DNA of 64,000 nt from Bradyrhizobium guangxiense (GTDB lineage Bacteria > Pseudomonadota > Alphaproteobacteria > Rhizobiales > Xanthobacteraceae), in the NCBI RefSeq assembly GCF_004114915.1, contig NZ_CP022219.1, positions 3,502,501 to 3,566,500 of the forward strand, written 5' to 3'. How positions within the stretch are numbered: position 1 is the stretch's first letter; every line of letters starts with the position of its first letter. The notes under the pieces were generated by a model. It saw nothing but the letters and a program-made list of their open reading frames with translations. It was not told where the DNA came from and did no database searches. Below, piece after piece: positions 20,214 through 30,382 of the stretch. Made by a program: the position numbers and the translations under genes.

Positions 20214-20537
20214 GTGGTCAGGGCCTTGGCACTTCTGCTCGCACAGCTGGCGGCCGCACCGATCGTGTCGGAGACGGTCGAGACCGGTGATCGCCGCCCC
20301 ATCGATCTCGCGACCTTCGAATGCCGCGACATCAGTCGCAGCACGGTGCTTCAGCGTGTCTGTTACGACCGCGCGCAGCACGACCTCGTGGTTGCGACCG
20401 GCGGCTTCTATGCGCGCTATTGCGGCGTCACGGCCAAGACCGTCGACCGCTTTCTGGGCGCGCCGTCCATGGGCCAGTTCTTCAACCGGCATATCAGGCG
20501 CGAGGCCGCCGGCGGCCGCTACGATTGCAGCGCGTGA
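20214..20537 (+). CDS. Small exported KTSC-domain protein inserted in the lpx block
   Basis: A 107-residue protein on the strand opposite to its neighbours. Residues 1-19 (RALALLLAQLAAAPIVS) look like a signal peptide. Residues about 38-95 follow the KTSC domain pattern: SRSTVLQRVCYDRAQHDLVV, GGFYARYCGV, then SMGQFFNRHIR near the end. KTSC domains are named after a lysyl-tRNA synthetase extension and also occur as small free proteins; their function is not established. The start is GTG at 20214 with GGAG 11 bp upstream. Cysteines in CRDISR, VCYD, RYCGV and YDCSA give two possible disulfides. The gene is divergent from lpxA and convergent with fabZ. Confidence 0.72.
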   Translation: MVRALALLLAQLAAAPIVSETVETGDRRPIDLATFECRDISRSTVLQRVCYDRAQHDLVVATGGFYARYCGVTAKTVDRFLGAPSMGQFFNRHIRREAAGGRYDCSA

Positions 20538-20565
20538 GTCCCATCCGTGCGGGGACCGAAGCCGC

Positions 20566-21027
20566 TCAGTCCGTCAGCATGGCGCCGACATCGGCTTCCG
20601 CGACGACCTGCCCGTTGACCTTGGCGTCGCCGTGAAACCACCACATCGCTTTGCGGCGGCCGAGCGAGCGCATGTGGTACTCGATGGTGTCGCCGGGCAG
20701 CACCGGCTTGCGGAACTTGCACTTGTCGATGGTGAGGAAATACACCGCCCGCGGCTTCTCGGTGCCTTCGACCGACTTGATGCCGATCACGCCCGCGGTC
20801 TGCGCCATCGCCTCGATCATCATGACGCCGGGATAGACCGGACGCTCCGGGAAATGCCCCTGGAAGGCCGGCTCGTTGAAGGTGACGTTCTTGATGCCGA
20901 TGCCGCTGTAGTCGGCGCGGATGTTGATCACACGGTCGATCAGCAGCATCGGGAAGCGGTGCGGCAGGGTCTGGAGGATGGCATTGATATCCACCAGCTC
21001 GAACTTAACAGGTGATTCCTCCGTCAT
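20566..21027 (-). CDS. fabZ: 3-hydroxyacyl-ACP dehydratase FabZ
   Basis: FabZ dehydrates 3-hydroxyacyl-ACP in fatty acid elongation and competes with LpxA and LpxD for the same hydroxyacyl-ACP. The 153-residue hot-dog-fold protein has [11 protein letters not shown], the catalytic His58 in [13 protein letters not shown] and Glu72 in MIEAMAQ. The ATG overlaps the lpxD stop (ATGA), so the two are translationally coupled. Confidence 0.96.
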   Translation of the reverse strand: MTEESPVKFELVDINAILQTLPHRFPMLLIDRVINIRADYSGIGIKNVTFNEPAFQGHFPERPVYPGVMMIEAMAQTAGVIGIKSVEGTEKPRAVYFLTIDKCKFRKPVLPGDTIEYHMRSLGRRKAMWWFHGDAKVNGQVVAEADVGAMLTD

Positions 21028-22091
21028 TCGCGTCCCTCGTCCTTCGGATCGGCCTTGCTGTCGCGTACCAGGCGCTCCACCGCGATGATCTCCTTGAACC
21101 ACTGCTTGGTCGGCTTGGCGAAATGCCCGCCCCAGCGGCCGCCCGGCGGGATGTCGTCCTTGACGGCACTCATGGCGGTCACCTGAGCCCCGTCGCCGAT
21201 CTTGAGGTGGTTGTTGATGCCAACCTTCGCTCCGAGCGCCACGTTGTCGCCAATGGTCAGGCTGCCGGCGAGGCCGATCTGGGCCGCCAGCAGACAGTGC
21301 CGGCCGATCGTCACATTGTGGCCGACCTGGACCTGATTGTCGATTTTGGTCCCCTCGCCGATCATGGTGTCCCGCAGGCTGCCGCGGTCGATCGTGGTGT
21401 TGGCGCCGACCTCGACGTCGTTCTGGATCAGCACCCGTCCGGTCTGTGGCACCTTCAGATGGCCTTCCGGGCCGAAGAAGATGAAGCCGTAGCCGTCCTG
21501 GCCGATCGAGCAGCCGGGATGGATCAGCACGTTGTTGCCGATCAGGGCGCACTGGATCGCGGTGCGGGCGCCGACATTGCAGTCCCGGCCGATCTTGACC
21601 CCGGGACCGATCACCGCCCCGACGCCGATCACGGTGCCGGTGCCGATCTCCACGTCCGGCCCAATCACCGCCAGCGGATCGACGATCACGCCGTCCTCGA
21701 GGCGAGCCGAGGGGTCGATGATCGCGGACGGGGCTATACCGTCATTGCCGACCCAGGATTGCGGCCGCAGCGCGTCGCCATGCCATTCCCGAGCGATCCT
21801 GACGAAGGCCCGGAACGGCTGCGCCACCCGCAGCACGGCCACATGGGCGGGCACCTGCGCCTCGAAGCGCGGGCTGACCAGGCAGGCGCCGGCCTTGGTC
21901 GCCTTGAGCTCGCCGGCATATTTGAGGTTGTCGAAGAACGCCAGATGCATCGGACCCGCTTCGTCGAGCGAAGCAAGGCCCGTGATGACGTGGCCGCCCC
22001 GGCCGGGATCGACCAGTTCCGCCTTGGCCATCGCGGCGATGTCGGCCAGCGCTGAGGCCGGCGGCTTTGTGAAGAAGATCGGCTGCGCCAT
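21024..22091 (-). CDS. lpxD: UDP-3-O-(3-hydroxyacyl)glucosamine N-acyltransferase LpxD
   Basis: LpxD adds the second hydroxyacyl chain in lipid A synthesis. The 355-residue product has an N-terminal uridine-binding domain ([13 protein letters not shown] to about 100), then a long left-handed beta helix of hexapeptide repeats with the catalytic His in [10 protein letters not shown], and a short C-terminal helix. The start at 22091 (GGGGTGGA before the ATG) was preferred to an ATG 17 codons earlier, because family members begin here. It overlaps fabZ by 4 bp and is separated from bamA by a palindromic repeat. Confidence 0.95.
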   Translation of the reverse strand: MAQPIFFTKPPASALADIAAMAKAELVDPGRGGHVITGLASLDEAGPMHLAFFDNLKYAGELKATKAGACLVSPRFEAQVPAHVAVLRVAQPFRAFVRIAREWHGDALRPQSWVGNDGIAPSAIIDPSARLEDGVIVDPLAVIGPDVEIGTGTVIGVGAVIGPGVKIGRDCNVGARTAIQCALIGNNVLIHPGCSIGQDGYGFIFFGPEGHLKVPQTGRVLIQNDVEVGANTTIDRGSLRDTMIGEGTKIDNQVQVGHNVTIGRHCLLAAQIGLAGSLTIGDNVALGAKVGINNHLKIGDGAQVTAMSAVKDDIPPGGRWGGHFAKPTKQWFKEIIAVERLVRDSKADPKDEGRE

Positions 22092-22159
22092 TCCACCCCG
22101 TCGCGGTCCGGCTTCGGCATGAAGCGGATCAGGCCGCATCATGCCCCATCTCTTGAAAT

Positions 22160-22205
22160 GGCACGATCCCTTTCGGAAACCGGCTCCAGTGATCCGGATC
22201 GTGCC
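22160..22205. repeat. Diverged copy of the 5.4-kb palindromic repeat
   Basis: GGCACGATCC at 22160-22169 pairs perfectly with GGATCGTGCC at 22196-22205, enclosing TTTCGGAAACCGG. Arms and core match the second palindrome at 5489-5533. It lies between the bamA stop and lpxD and could slow or end transcription there. Confidence 0.6.
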
Positions 22206-22217
22206 GTGCTGATCGAA

Positions 22218-24764
22218 CTAGAACGATGTGCCGCCGCCGAACCGGAACTCCTGCACGCGATCGTATTTGCCCTTGCTGAGCGGCACGGCGTAGTCGAAGC
22301 GCAGCGGACCGAACGGCGACTGCCAGATCAGGCCGACACCAACCGATGAGCGGACGACCTTGCTGTCGTCGTAGACCAGGCCGGTACAGGTGCCGGCGCT
22401 CGACGGATTGATCGTCGATGGGATACAGCCCGGCACGTTGACTTCGTTGGTCGCGGTCCAGCTGGTCGGTCCCTTGTAGTCGTAGAGGCCGCCGGCATCG
22501 GCATAGACCGCGCCCTTCAGACCCACTTCCTTCGGCAGGAACCAGAACGGCATCTGCAGTTCGAGCGAAGCACCCCAGTATTTGGTGCCACCGAGCGCGT
22601 CCTGCGTGCCGAACGGATTCAGGTCGCGCGGGCCGATGCCGTTCGGGGCAAAACCGCGGACGAGGTTCGAACCCATCTGGAAGTGGTCGAGCATGCGCAG
22701 ATCGCTGCTCATCTTGTTCAGCATGCCGCCCTGCAGACGGACCAGGCCGACGATGTCGGACACCAGCGGAGTGTAGTACTTCGCATCGATCACCGACTTC
22801 AGGTAGGAGACGTCGCCGCCGACGCCGGCGAAATCCTGACGGAAGTCGACGAGCAGACCGTCGGTGGGGTTCTTGTTGTTGTCGAGCGTGTTGTAGGACA
22901 GCGTGTAGCCAAGCGCCGAGGTCAGAGTCTTGCCGTTGGCGAGCTCCCTGCGCACCGGCAGCGAGGCCTCACCGTCGCTGTAGCAGCCGAGGCCGTTGGT
23001 TCCTCCATTCAGCGGAATGCCAGTCGCAGCCGAGAAAGCCGGGCTCGGATTGAACGCCGGATTGGGCGTCACGCCGTCAGCCAGGAACTGGTTATTGTTA
23101 CAGTTCGCCAGGTAGCTCGGCAGCGTGATTTCCTGCTGGTAGATCGAGTAGCGCAGCTGCAGCGACAGATCTTCGCGCAAGGAGAAACCGAGGCGCGGCG
23201 AGAAGCCGAGCGTCTTGGTGCCGTAGGAGATGTAGCTGTTGGACAGCTGCTGGCGCTGATAGAGGTCGAGGCCGAGCGCGACGCGGTAGTCGAGCAGATA
23301 TGGCTCGACGAACGACAGCGAATAGCCGCGCGCATACTGGCCATAGGTCACCGACGCCTTGGCGAACAGGCCGCGGCCGAGCAGATTGCGCTCGGAGATC
23401 GAGACTTCGGCCAGCGCGCCGTCGGTGGTGGAGTAACCGCCCGAGATCGAGAAGTCGCCGGTCGATTTCTCTTCCATGTCGACGACCAGGATGACGCGGT
23501 CGCTCGACGAGCCGGGCTCGGTCGTGATCTTCACGCTCTTGAAGTAGTCGAGGTTCTTCAGGCGCCGCTCGGCGCGGTCGACCAGGGCGCGGTTGTAGGC
23601 ATCGCCTTCCGAGATGTCGAACTCGCGGCGGATCACGTAGTCGCGCGTGCGGGTGTTGCCGCGCAGGTTGATGCGTTCGATATAGGTGCGCGGGCCTTCG
23701 TCGATGTTGAACACGACGGAGACGGTGTGCGCCTCGAAATTGCGGTCGCCGCCGGGCCGGACCACGGCGAAGGCATAGCCGCGGCGCGAGGCCTCGATCT
23801 GCATCTCCTCGACCGACTTCTCGACCGATTCGACGTTGTAGAGCGAGCCGGCATGGACGCGCGAATAGGTGCGCATCGACGAGGGATCGAAGTTCGGAAT
23901 GCTGGAGCGGAAGTCGACCGCGCCGACCCGGTATTGAGATCCTTCCTCGATCTTGAAGGTGACGTTGAAGCCCTTCTTCTCCGGATCGTATTCGGTGAGC
24001 GCAGCCACCACCTGGACGTCGGCGAAACCGTTCTTGAGGTAGAAGCGGCGGATCAGGTCGCGGTCGGCCTCGACGCGGTCGGGATCGTAGATGTCACCGC
24101 TGGCGAGGAAGCTCAGCAGGTTCGATTCGCGCGTCTTGATGACGTCGCGCAGGCGGTAGGACGAGAACGCATTGTTGCCGACGAACTCGATCGACTTGAC
24201 GCCGGTCTTGGCGCCCTCCTCGATCGTGAAGATCAGGTCGACGCGGTTGTTCGGCTGCTCGATGATCTCAGGCGTGACGCGCACGTCGTAGCGGCCGGAC
24301 CGCCGATAGATTTCGGCGATTCGCAGCGTGTCGGACTGCACCATGGCGCGGGAGAAGGTGCCGCGCGCCTTGGACTGAACCTCGGTGGTGAGCTGCTCGT
24401 CCTTGATCTTCTTGTTGCCCTCGAAGGCGATCCGGCCAATCACCGGGTTTTCCACCACCGAGACGATGATCTGGCCGCCGGCGCCGCGGTTGATCCTGAC
24501 GTCCTGGAACAGGCCGGTCTCGATCAGCGCCTTGAGGCCGTCGTCGACGGCAGCCTGATCGAGGCGGCCGCCCGGACCCGGCTTGAAATAGGAGCGGATC
24601 GTCTCCACCTCGACGCGGCGATTTCCTTCGACAGAAATCGACTGAACGGTCTGAGCGAGCGCAGACGAAGACACCAAAACAGCCCCGACCGGGGCAACCA
24701 CCGGCGCGCCGAACATGATCAGGGTTGCGAGCAAGCCCCCCCGGAGTCGCAGTCCAAACTTCAT
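22218..24764 (-). CDS. bamA: Outer membrane protein assembly factor BamA
   Basis: BamA inserts beta-barrel proteins into the outer membrane. The 848-residue product has a signal peptide (to about residue 38, ALAQ). Five POTRA domains follow, each opened by strands such as VQSISVEGNRRVE, IGRIAFEGNKKIK, VKSIEFVGNNAF and TYIERINLRGN. A 16-strand barrel holds the conserved VRGF motif (NLVRGFAPNGIGPRD), and the chain ends in a terminal Phe (RFGGGTSF). The ATG at 24764 with AAGGG upstream was chosen over a TTG at 24806, because it gives a normal signal peptide. It follows rseP, as in most proteobacteria. Confidence 0.97.
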   Translation of the reverse strand: MKFGLRLRGGLLATLIMFGAPVVAPVGAVLVSSSALAQTVQSISVEGNRRVEVETIRSYFKPGPGGRLDQAAVDDGLKALIETGLFQDVRINRGAGGQIIVSVVENPVIGRIAFEGNKKIKDEQLTTEVQSKARGTFSRAMVQSDTLRIAEIYRRSGRYDVRVTPEIIEQPNNRVDLIFTIEEGAKTGVKSIEFVGNNAFSSYRLRDVIKTRESNLLSFLASGDIYDPDRVEADRDLIRRFYLKNGFADVQVVAALTEYDPEKKGFNVTFKIEEGSQYRVGAVDFRSSIPNFDPSSMRTYSRVHAGSLYNVESVEKSVEEMQIEASRRGYAFAVVRPGGDRNFEAHTVSVVFNIDEGPRTYIERINLRGNTRTRDYVIRREFDISEGDAYNRALVDRAERRLKNLDYFKSVKITTEPGSSSDRVILVVDMEEKSTGDFSISGGYSTTDGALAEVSISERNLLGRGLFAKASVTYGQYARGYSLSFVEPYLLDYRVALGLDLYQRQQLSNSYISYGTKTLGFSPRLGFSLREDLSLQLRYSIYQQEITLPSYLANCNNNQFLADGVTPNPAFNPSPAFSAATGIPLNGGTNGLGCYSDGEASLPVRRELANGKTLTSALGYTLSYNTLDNNKNPTDGLLVDFRQDFAGVGGDVSYLKSVIDAKYYTPLVSDIVGLVRLQGGMLNKMSSDLRMLDHFQMGSNLVRGFAPNGIGPRDLNPFGTQDALGGTKYWGASLELQMPFWFLPKEVGLKGAVYADAGGLYDYKGPTSWTATNEVNVPGCIPSTINPSSAGTCTGLVYDDSKVVRSSVGVGLIWQSPFGPLRFDYAVPLSKGKYDRVQEFRFGGGTSF

Positions 24765-24940
24765 GCGCAACGCGCCCTTATCATTCCGAGCCAGACCCAA
24801 CCCCAACGCCGGTCTGGAAGATTCCCCAAGTCGAGGCCGCTTGTAGCCAATTTCCCCGACGCCGCAAACGGCCGAAAGCGCCGTAATTTCAAATTCATTC
24901 CAAGACGTTGCTCAACAGCAACGCCACAAAAAAGCCTCCA

Positions 24941-26092
24941 TCAAGACGCCGCCATTCGCAGGATGTCGTTGTAGGTCGCAAACACCATCAACATCAGCAC
25001 CAAACCGAGCCCGATTCGGAACCCCATTTCCTGAGTCCGCTCGGACAAGGGCCGGCCACGGACCACCTCCGCCGCATAGAACATAAGGTGGCCGCCATCG
25101 AGCAGCGGGATCGGGAACAGGTTCAACAGGCCGATCGACACCGATAGCACCGCGCACAGATTGATCACGAACTGGAACCCGGCGCTGGCCGCCTGCCCCG
25201 ACATCTTCGCGATTCCCAGGACGCCACTGACCTCGTTGGGGTTGCCTTGCCCCACGAACAGCGACCCCAGGAACTTGAAGGTGCTGGTGATGATGAACCA
25301 GACCTGCTCGACGCCGATCTTGAGCGCCTCGGCGACGCCGACCGGCGCGGTCGAGGCCTCGCCGGCCTGGGCCTTGTGCTCGACGCCGAGCACGCCGAGA
25401 CGATGGCTGTTGCCAAATGGATCCTTGCGCTCGAGCAGCGCCGGCGTTGCCGTCAGCGAGACGATGGCGCCGTCCCGCTTCACCTGGAACGCAAGCGCCG
25501 AACCGGCATTCATCGCAACGATTCGCTGCATGTCGGCAAAGCTCTCGATCGGCTTTCCGTCGATCTGGATGACGACGTCCCCGACCTTGAAGCCCGCCGC
25601 TGCCGCAGCGCCATCGGCCACGACGCCGTCAACGCGCGCGATCGTGCTCGGCTTGCCGTAGTACAGCGCCATGCCCGCGAAGATCAGCGCACCCAGGATG
25701 AAATTGGCGATCGGGCCGGCCGCGACGATGGCGGCGCGCGGGCCCACCTTCTTGTGGTGGAAGCTGCCGGCGCGCTCCTCGGCCGTCATGGCCGCGAGCG
25801 TCTGGGCCGACGGCGTCGAGGCCTCGCTCTCGTCGCCGAAGAACTTGACGTAGCCGCCGAGCGGGATCGCCGAGATCTTCCAGCGCGTGCCATGGCGGTC
25901 GTTGAAGCCGACCAGCTCAGGTCCGAAGCCGAGCGAAAAGGTCAAGACGCGAACGCCCGCCCAGCGCGCGACCAGAAAATGGCCGAGCTCATGGAAGAAC
26001 ACGACGATCGTCAGGACGAACAGGAAGGGGACGGCATAACCCAGGATCCCATGGCTCAACGTATTGAAACTATGGGCGAAAAAGTCGATCAT
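24941..26092 (-). CDS. rseP: Site-2 metalloprotease RseP
   Basis: RseP cleaves membrane-anchored anti-sigma factors and signal peptides within the inner membrane. The 383-residue product has the zinc motif HELGH (H34, E35, H38) in the first helix, a periplasmic PDZ domain (about 130-215, with DVVIQIDGKPIESFADM), and the third-ligand motif NLFPIPLLDGGH (about 316). The ribosome site GAGGGAA fits the ATG. It lies between dxr and bamA in the conserved envelope order. Confidence 0.96.
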   Translation of the reverse strand: MIDFFAHSFNTLSHGILGYAVPFLFVLTIVVFFHELGHFLVARWAGVRVLTFSLGFGPELVGFNDRHGTRWKISAIPLGGYVKFFGDESEASTPSAQTLAAMTAEERAGSFHHKKVGPRAAIVAAGPIANFILGALIFAGMALYYGKPSTIARVDGVVADGAAAAAGFKVGDVVIQIDGKPIESFADMQRIVAMNAGSALAFQVKRDGAIVSLTATPALLERKDPFGNSHRLGVLGVEHKAQAGEASTAPVGVAEALKIGVEQVWFIITSTFKFLGSLFVGQGNPNEVSGVLGIAKMSGQAASAGFQFVINLCAVLSVSIGLLNLFPIPLLDGGHLMFYAAEVVRGRPLSERTQEMGFRIGLGLVLMLMVFATYNDILRMAAS

Positions 26093-26136
26093 CGAATTCC
26101 CTCATCCAGCGCCGCAAGGCCCTGGCCCCGAACCAT

Positions 26137-27360
26137 CTAGGATGCCTTTAAGGCAATTTGAGGCAATAGGGCGGCAGCTCTATTTCGCGCAACATGGTCA
26201 ACAGAGATTGCATCATCGGCGGACGTCAGGGGTGCCTGGTTCCCGCTGCGGATCCAGTCGTCCAGCGTCGCCTCCACCAGCCGGGCAATCGCGCCGAACC
26301 GGATCTTGCCGGCGATGAACGCGGCGACCGCGACCTCGTTGGCGGCGTTGTAGACGGTGGTCGCCCCCTTCCCGGTCCGGAGTGAATCGTAAGCCAGCCG
26401 AAGTCCGGGGAAGCGCTCGAAATCGGGCGCCTCGAAGGTCAGCTGGCCGATCTTGGCAAGGTCCAGCTTGGCCGCCGGCCCCTTAATGCGGTCGGGCCAG
26501 CCGAGGCAATGCGCGATCGGGGTACGCATGTCGGGCGCACCGAGCTGGGCGACCACCGAGCAGTCGGAAAACTCGACCATGCCGTGGATGATCGACTGCG
26601 GATGGACCAGGACGTCGATCTCGTCGGGCGTGAGCGCGAACAGATAGGAGGCCTCGATCACCTCGAGCCCCTTGTTCATCATCGAGGCGGAATCGATCGT
26701 GATCTTCTGGCCCATGCTCCAGTTCGGATGCTTCAGGGCCTGCGCGAGGGTCGCCTGCTCGATGTCCGCGGGCTTCCAGGTGCGGAACGGGCCGCCCGAG
26801 GCGGTGATGATGACGCGGACGAGCTCGTCGCGATTGCCCGAGCTCAGCGCCTGAAACAGCGCGTTGTGCTCGGAATCGGCCGGCAGGATACAGGCGCCCG
26901 CCTTGGCCGCGCGCTGCATGAAGAAATCGCCGGCGCAGACCAGACATTCCTTGTTGGCCAGTGCGACATGCGCGCCGCGATCGACCGCGGCGAGTGCCGG
27001 CTTCAGTCCGGCGGCGCCGCTCACGGCTGCCATCACCCACTCGGCCGGACGCGCGCCGGCTTCGATCACCGCGCTTTCGCCGGCACCACATTCGGTGCTG
27101 GTCCCCGCGAGCGCGGCCTTGAGCTCGGCGAGCTTGGAGGTGTCGGCGATCGCGACGTAACGCGCGGAAAATTCCTTGGCGAGCTTCGCCAGTGCTTCGA
27201 CATTGCCGTTCGCCGTCAGCGCCTCGACGCGGTAGCGCTCGGGCGAGGCGCGCAGCAAATCCATCGTGCTGTCGCCGATCGAGCCGGTGGCGCCGAGAAC
27301 CGTGACGCTGCGGACGTCGGACGCCACAGTCTTGTTGTTTCGCAATGGGACCGCGCTCAT
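26137..27360 (-). CDS. dxr: 1-deoxy-D-xylulose-5-phosphate reductoisomerase
   Basis: Dxr converts DXP to 2-C-methylerythritol 4-phosphate with NADPH, committing carbon to isoprenoids by the MEP pathway. The 407-residue product has the NADPH motif [24 protein letters not shown], and the metal and substrate motif [12 protein letters not shown]. The ATG at 27360, preceded by GAGGAT, lies 4 bp after the cdsA stop. Two genes further upstream, uppS uses the isoprenoid product, so the operon couples isoprenoid and envelope lipid synthesis. Confidence 0.96.
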   Translation of the reverse strand: MSAVPLRNNKTVASDVRSVTVLGATGSIGDSTMDLLRASPERYRVEALTANGNVEALAKLAKEFSARYVAIADTSKLAELKAALAGTSTECGAGESAVIEAGARPAEWVMAAVSGAAGLKPALAAVDRGAHVALANKECLVCAGDFFMQRAAKAGACILPADSEHNALFQALSSGNRDELVRVIITASGGPFRTWKPADIEQATLAQALKHPNWSMGQKITIDSASMMNKGLEVIEASYLFALTPDEIDVLVHPQSIIHGMVEFSDCSVVAQLGAPDMRTPIAHCLGWPDRIKGPAAKLDLAKIGQLTFEAPDFERFPGLRLAYDSLRTGKGATTVYNAANEVAVAAFIAGKIRFGAIARLVEATLDDWIRSGNQAPLTSADDAISVDHVARNRAAALLPQIALKAS

Positions 27361-27364
27361 ATCC

Positions 27365-28207
27365 TCACCAAACCATAAGACCGCTTCCGGCGCTATGCAC
27401 ACCATGGCGGAGGAAGCCGATAAACCAGGCCGCCAGGATGGCGGCGATAAATCCGTCCAGGCGGTCCATTAGCCCGCCGTGGCCGGGAATTAAGTGACTG
27501 GAATCCTTGACACCGAAGCGCCGCTTCACCGCGGATTCGAACAGATCGCCCGCCTGCGAGACCACCGACAGGACGGCGCTGACCAGCAGCAGCGGAACCG
27601 CCTTCCCGATCCCGCACGCGGCAAAACCTCCGGCCACCGCAAGGCTCGCCACGAAGCCGCCGAGCGCTCCGGCCCAGGTCTTCTTCGGGCTCACGCGCGG
27701 CCACAGCTTCGGCCCGCCGATGCTGCGGCCGGCAAAATAGCCGCCGATATCCGTCGCCCACACCACGAGCAGCACGAACATCAGTGCGGAGAAGCCGTTA
27801 ACGAGATCCTTCCGGACCAGGATCGAGGCCAGCAGCGCTGCGGCTGCGTAGGCAAATCCCGTGGCCGCCCAGACGAACTTGCCGCGCGCGATCAGCGTCA
27901 CGATCGCGCCGCCGACGAGGCCGACCACGACCGAGGTCTTGAGCCCGCCAAAGGCGATCGCGGCGCCCATCATGGCGATGACGACCGTTCCCGCCCCGGT
28001 CAGCGCGGCGGAGCCTGCGCCGACCACGATCAGCCATTCGGCGAACAGCCCGATCGAGACCAGGGTGACGAGCAGCACCCACAGCCAGCCACCGACGTAG
28101 GCGATCGCAATGGTCAACGGTGCCAGCACCAGCGCTGCGAGCACTCGCATCGCCAGATTGCTCGGGGCAGGCTTGGCGCCCGCCGGTGCGGCGTCTTGTT
28201 CGCTCAC
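27365..28207 (-). CDS. cdsA: Phosphatidate cytidylyltransferase
   Basis: CdsA makes CDP-diacylglycerol for phospholipid synthesis in the inner membrane. The 280-residue product has about eight membrane helices and the full family signature near its C-terminus ([20 protein letters not shown], then GLMDRLD). The start is a GTG overlapping the uppS stop (GTGA); a downstream ATG at MRVLAALV would still leave all helices. Confidence 0.95.
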   Translation of the reverse strand: MSEQDAAPAGAKPAPSNLAMRVLAALVLAPLTIAIAYVGGWLWVLLVTLVSIGLFAEWLIVVGAGSAALTGAGTVVIAMMGAAIAFGGLKTSVVVGLVGGAIVTLIARGKFVWAATGFAYAAAALLASILVRKDLVNGFSALMFVLLVVWATDIGGYFAGRSIGGPKLWPRVSPKKTWAGALGGFVASLAVAGGFAACGIGKAVPLLLVSAVLSVVSQAGDLFESAVKRRFGVKDSSHLIPGHGGLMDRLDGFIAAILAAWFIGFLRHGVHSAGSGLMVW

Positions 28208-28962
28208 GAGGCGGTTTTCGCGACCAGACCGCCAAAACGGCGCTCGCGCCTGGCGAATTCGGCGATCGCGCTTTCCAGCGCCGCCTTGTCGAAATCGGGC
28301 CAGTGGATCGGCACGAACACGAGTTCGCTATAAGCGCCCTGCCACATCAGGAAATTGGACAGCCGCTGCTCGCCGCTGGTGCGGATGATGAGATCGGGAT
28401 CGGGAATGTCGGGCGCATCGAGATGCGCCCCGAGCGTCTCGGCGTCGATCGTATCGGGGTCGCGCTTGCCTTCCGCAACTTCGCGGGCGAGCTTCTGCGC
28501 CGCCTTCGCGATCTCCTGCCGCGAGCCGTAGTTGAAGGCGACGACCAGCGTGAGGCGCGTGTTGTCGCGCGTCAGCTCCTCCGCCTCGTTCAAAAGCGCG
28601 CAGATGTCGCTCTCGAGCCCCTCGCGCTCGCCAATGATGCGGACCTTGACGCCGTCGCGGTGCAGGCTCGCCAAATCGTTGCGGATGAAGCGGCGCAGCA
28701 GGCCGAAGAGATCGCCGATCTCGCTCGCCGGACGCGACCAGTTCTCCGACGAGAAGGAGAAGATGGTGAGATAGCGGATGCCGAGCTCGTGCGAGGCACG
28801 CACGACGCGGCGCAGCGCCTCGACGCCGCGGCGATGCCCCTCCGCACGCGGCAAACCGCGCGCGGCGGCCCAACGCCCGTTGCCATCCATGATGATGGCG
28901 ACATGCGCAGGCGCGTCGGACCGATCGGATCCTTCCGTTGCAGGCGCGGCGGCGTTGGACAT
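28204..28962 (-). CDS. uppS: Di-trans,poly-cis-undecaprenyl diphosphate synthase
   Basis: UppS condenses isopentenyl units to undecaprenyl diphosphate, the carrier lipid for peptidoglycan and O-antigen. The 252-residue product has the catalytic Asp26 in [22 protein letters not shown], and [15 protein letters not shown] near the C-terminus. An extra Ala/Ser-rich N-terminal tail of about 17 residues is present. The gene overlaps cdsA and lies 10 bp after frr. Confidence 0.96.
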   Translation of the reverse strand: MSNAAAPATEGSDRSDAPAHVAIIMDGNGRWAAARGLPRAEGHRRGVEALRRVVRASHELGIRYLTIFSFSSENWSRPASEIGDLFGLLRRFIRNDLASLHRDGVKVRIIGEREGLESDICALLNEAEELTRDNTRLTLVVAFNYGSRQEIAKAAQKLAREVAEGKRDPDTIDAETLGAHLDAPDIPDPDLIIRTSGEQRLSNFLMWQGAYSELVFVPIHWPDFDKAALESAIAEFARRERRFGGLVAKTAS

Positions 28963-28972
28963 GATGGCAGCC

Positions 28973-29536
28973 TTAAACGGTCAGGATTTCTTTTTCCTTG
29001 GCGGCCAGCAGCTGGTCGATCTCGGCGATGGTGCCGTCGGTCGCCTTCTGCACCTCGTCGGCGTGACGCTTCTGATCGTCCTCCGACATCTCGTGATTCT
29101 TCTCGAGCTTCTTGAGGACGTCGAGGCCGTCGCGGCGGACGTGACGCGCGGCGACCTTGGCAGCTTCCGCGTATTTGTGCGCGACCTTCACCAGCTCCTT
29201 GCGCCGCTCCTCGTTGAGCTCGGGGATGCGCAGACGCAGCACCTGGCCCTCGGTCGCGGGAGACAGGCCGAGATTGGAATCGACGATGGCCTTTTCCACC
29301 GCCTTGACCATCGACTTGTCCCAGACCTGCACCGAGATCAGGCGCGGCTCCGGCACGCTGACGGTGGCGAGCTGGTTGAGCGGCATGTGGCTGCCATAGG
29401 CATCGACCTGCACCGGATCGAGCATCGAGGCGGAGGCGCCCCCCGTCCGCAGGCCGCCGAGCTCGTGCTTGAGCGACTGAACGGCGCCCTGCATGCGGCG
29501 CTTCACTTCGTTGAGGTCGAAATTACCCGTGGCCAT
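28973..29536 (-). CDS. frr: Ribosome recycling factor
   Basis: RRF splits post-termination ribosomes together with EF-G. The 187-residue product has the two-domain RRF form: a long three-helix bundle ([38 protein letters not shown]) and a small beta domain. The ATG at 29536 has AGGAG 7 bp upstream; a GTG directly before it is unlikely. Position after pyrH is standard. Confidence 0.96.
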   Translation of the reverse strand: MATGNFDLNEVKRRMQGAVQSLKHELGGLRTGGASASMLDPVQVDAYGSHMPLNQLATVSVPEPRLISVQVWDKSMVKAVEKAIVDSNLGLSPATEGQVLRLRIPELNEERRKELVKVAHKYAEAAKVAARHVRRDGLDVLKKLEKNHEMSEDDQKRHADEVQKATDGTIAEIDQLLAAKEKEILTV

Positions 29537-29605
29537 CACGTTTCTCCTTCAAAATCCCGGCGACTGCTCCTACGCCCTTCCGTTCAAGGCGCGGCAGCCG
29601 AGCCG

Positions 29606-30322
29606 TCAGCCGGCGACGATGGTTCCGTGGCCGACGCCACGCAGAATCGCACCGATCGAGCCCGGCTCCGCGATCGAGAACACGATGATAGGCAGCGACG
29701 TCTCGCGGGCAAGCGCGAAGGCGGTCGCATCCATCACCTTGTAGCCGCCCTCGATCGCCTGCGAATGCGTCAACCGGTCGAAACGGGTCGCGCCCGGATC
29801 CGTCTTCGGGTCGGCCGAGTAGACGCCATCGACATTGGTCGCCTTCAGGACCGCCTGAGCGCCGATCTCCGCGGCGCGCAGCACCGCGGTCGTATCGGTG
29901 GTGAAGAACGGATTGCCGGTGCCGCCGCCGAGCAGCACGATCCGGCCTTCGGCGAGATATTTGTGCGCCGCAGTGCGGGTGAACAGCTCGGAAATCTCGG
30001 GCATAACGAAGGCCGACAGCGTACGCGCCGGCGTACCCTTGCGCTCGATCGCCGCTTCCAGCGCGAGGCAGTTCATCATGGTGGCGAGCATGCCCATGGT
30101 GTCGCCGGTGGTGCGCGAGACCCCGCGGGAGGAGACCTCGACGCCGCGGACCATGTTGCCGCCGCCGATCACGACCGCAACCTCGGTGCCGAGATGACGG
30201 GCGGCGATCAGATCGTCCGCAACCCGGTCGACGGTCGGCTGATCAATGCCAAACCCCTGCTGTCCCGCGAGATATTCGCCGGACAGCTTGATCACGACGC
30301 GACGATAGACCGGATCAGTCAT
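29606..30322 (-). CDS. pyrH: Uridylate kinase
   Basis: PyrH phosphorylates UMP to UDP and is regulated by GTP and UTP in many bacteria. The 238-residue amino-acid-kinase-fold protein has KLSGEYLAG at the N-terminus, [22 protein letters not shown] and [18 protein letters not shown] precedes the ATG. It lies between tsf and frr, the usual order. Confidence 0.96.
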   Translation of the reverse strand: MTDPVYRRVVIKLSGEYLAGQQGFGIDQPTVDRVADDLIAARHLGTEVAVVIGGGNMVRGVEVSSRGVSRTTGDTMGMLATMMNCLALEAAIERKGTPARTLSAFVMPEISELFTRTAAHKYLAEGRIVLLGGGTGNPFFTTDTTAVLRAAEIGAQAVLKATNVDGVYSADPKTDPGATRFDRLTHSQAIEGGYKVMDATAFALARETSLPIIVFSIAEPGSIGAILRGVGHGTIVAG

Positions 30323-30359
30323 GAGCAATTTCCTTGTCCGGACGCCGCTTCCGGCGGCA

Positions 30360-30381
30360 CGCCGGAAGGAACTTTCCGGCG
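30360..30381 (-). terminator. Hairpin between tsf and pyrH
   Basis: A perfect 8-bp stem CGCCGGAA / TTCCGGCG with a 6-base loop starts 2 bp after the tsf stop. No T-run follows, so it may attenuate or stabilise the upstream message rather than end it. Confidence 0.4.
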
Positions 30382-30382
30382 C

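Noticed and set aside
24905..24926. CGTTGCT / AGCAACG hairpin between rseP and bamA as a terminator
   Set aside because: On the minus strand the T-run precedes the hairpin instead of following it, so it is not a normal intrinsic terminator.
22683..24974. Long open frame on the plus strand opposite bamA (about 760 codons)
   Set aside because: Arg/Asp/Val-rich composition typical of the antisense of GC-rich coding DNA. bamA on the minus strand is certain, and there is no domain or ribosome site.
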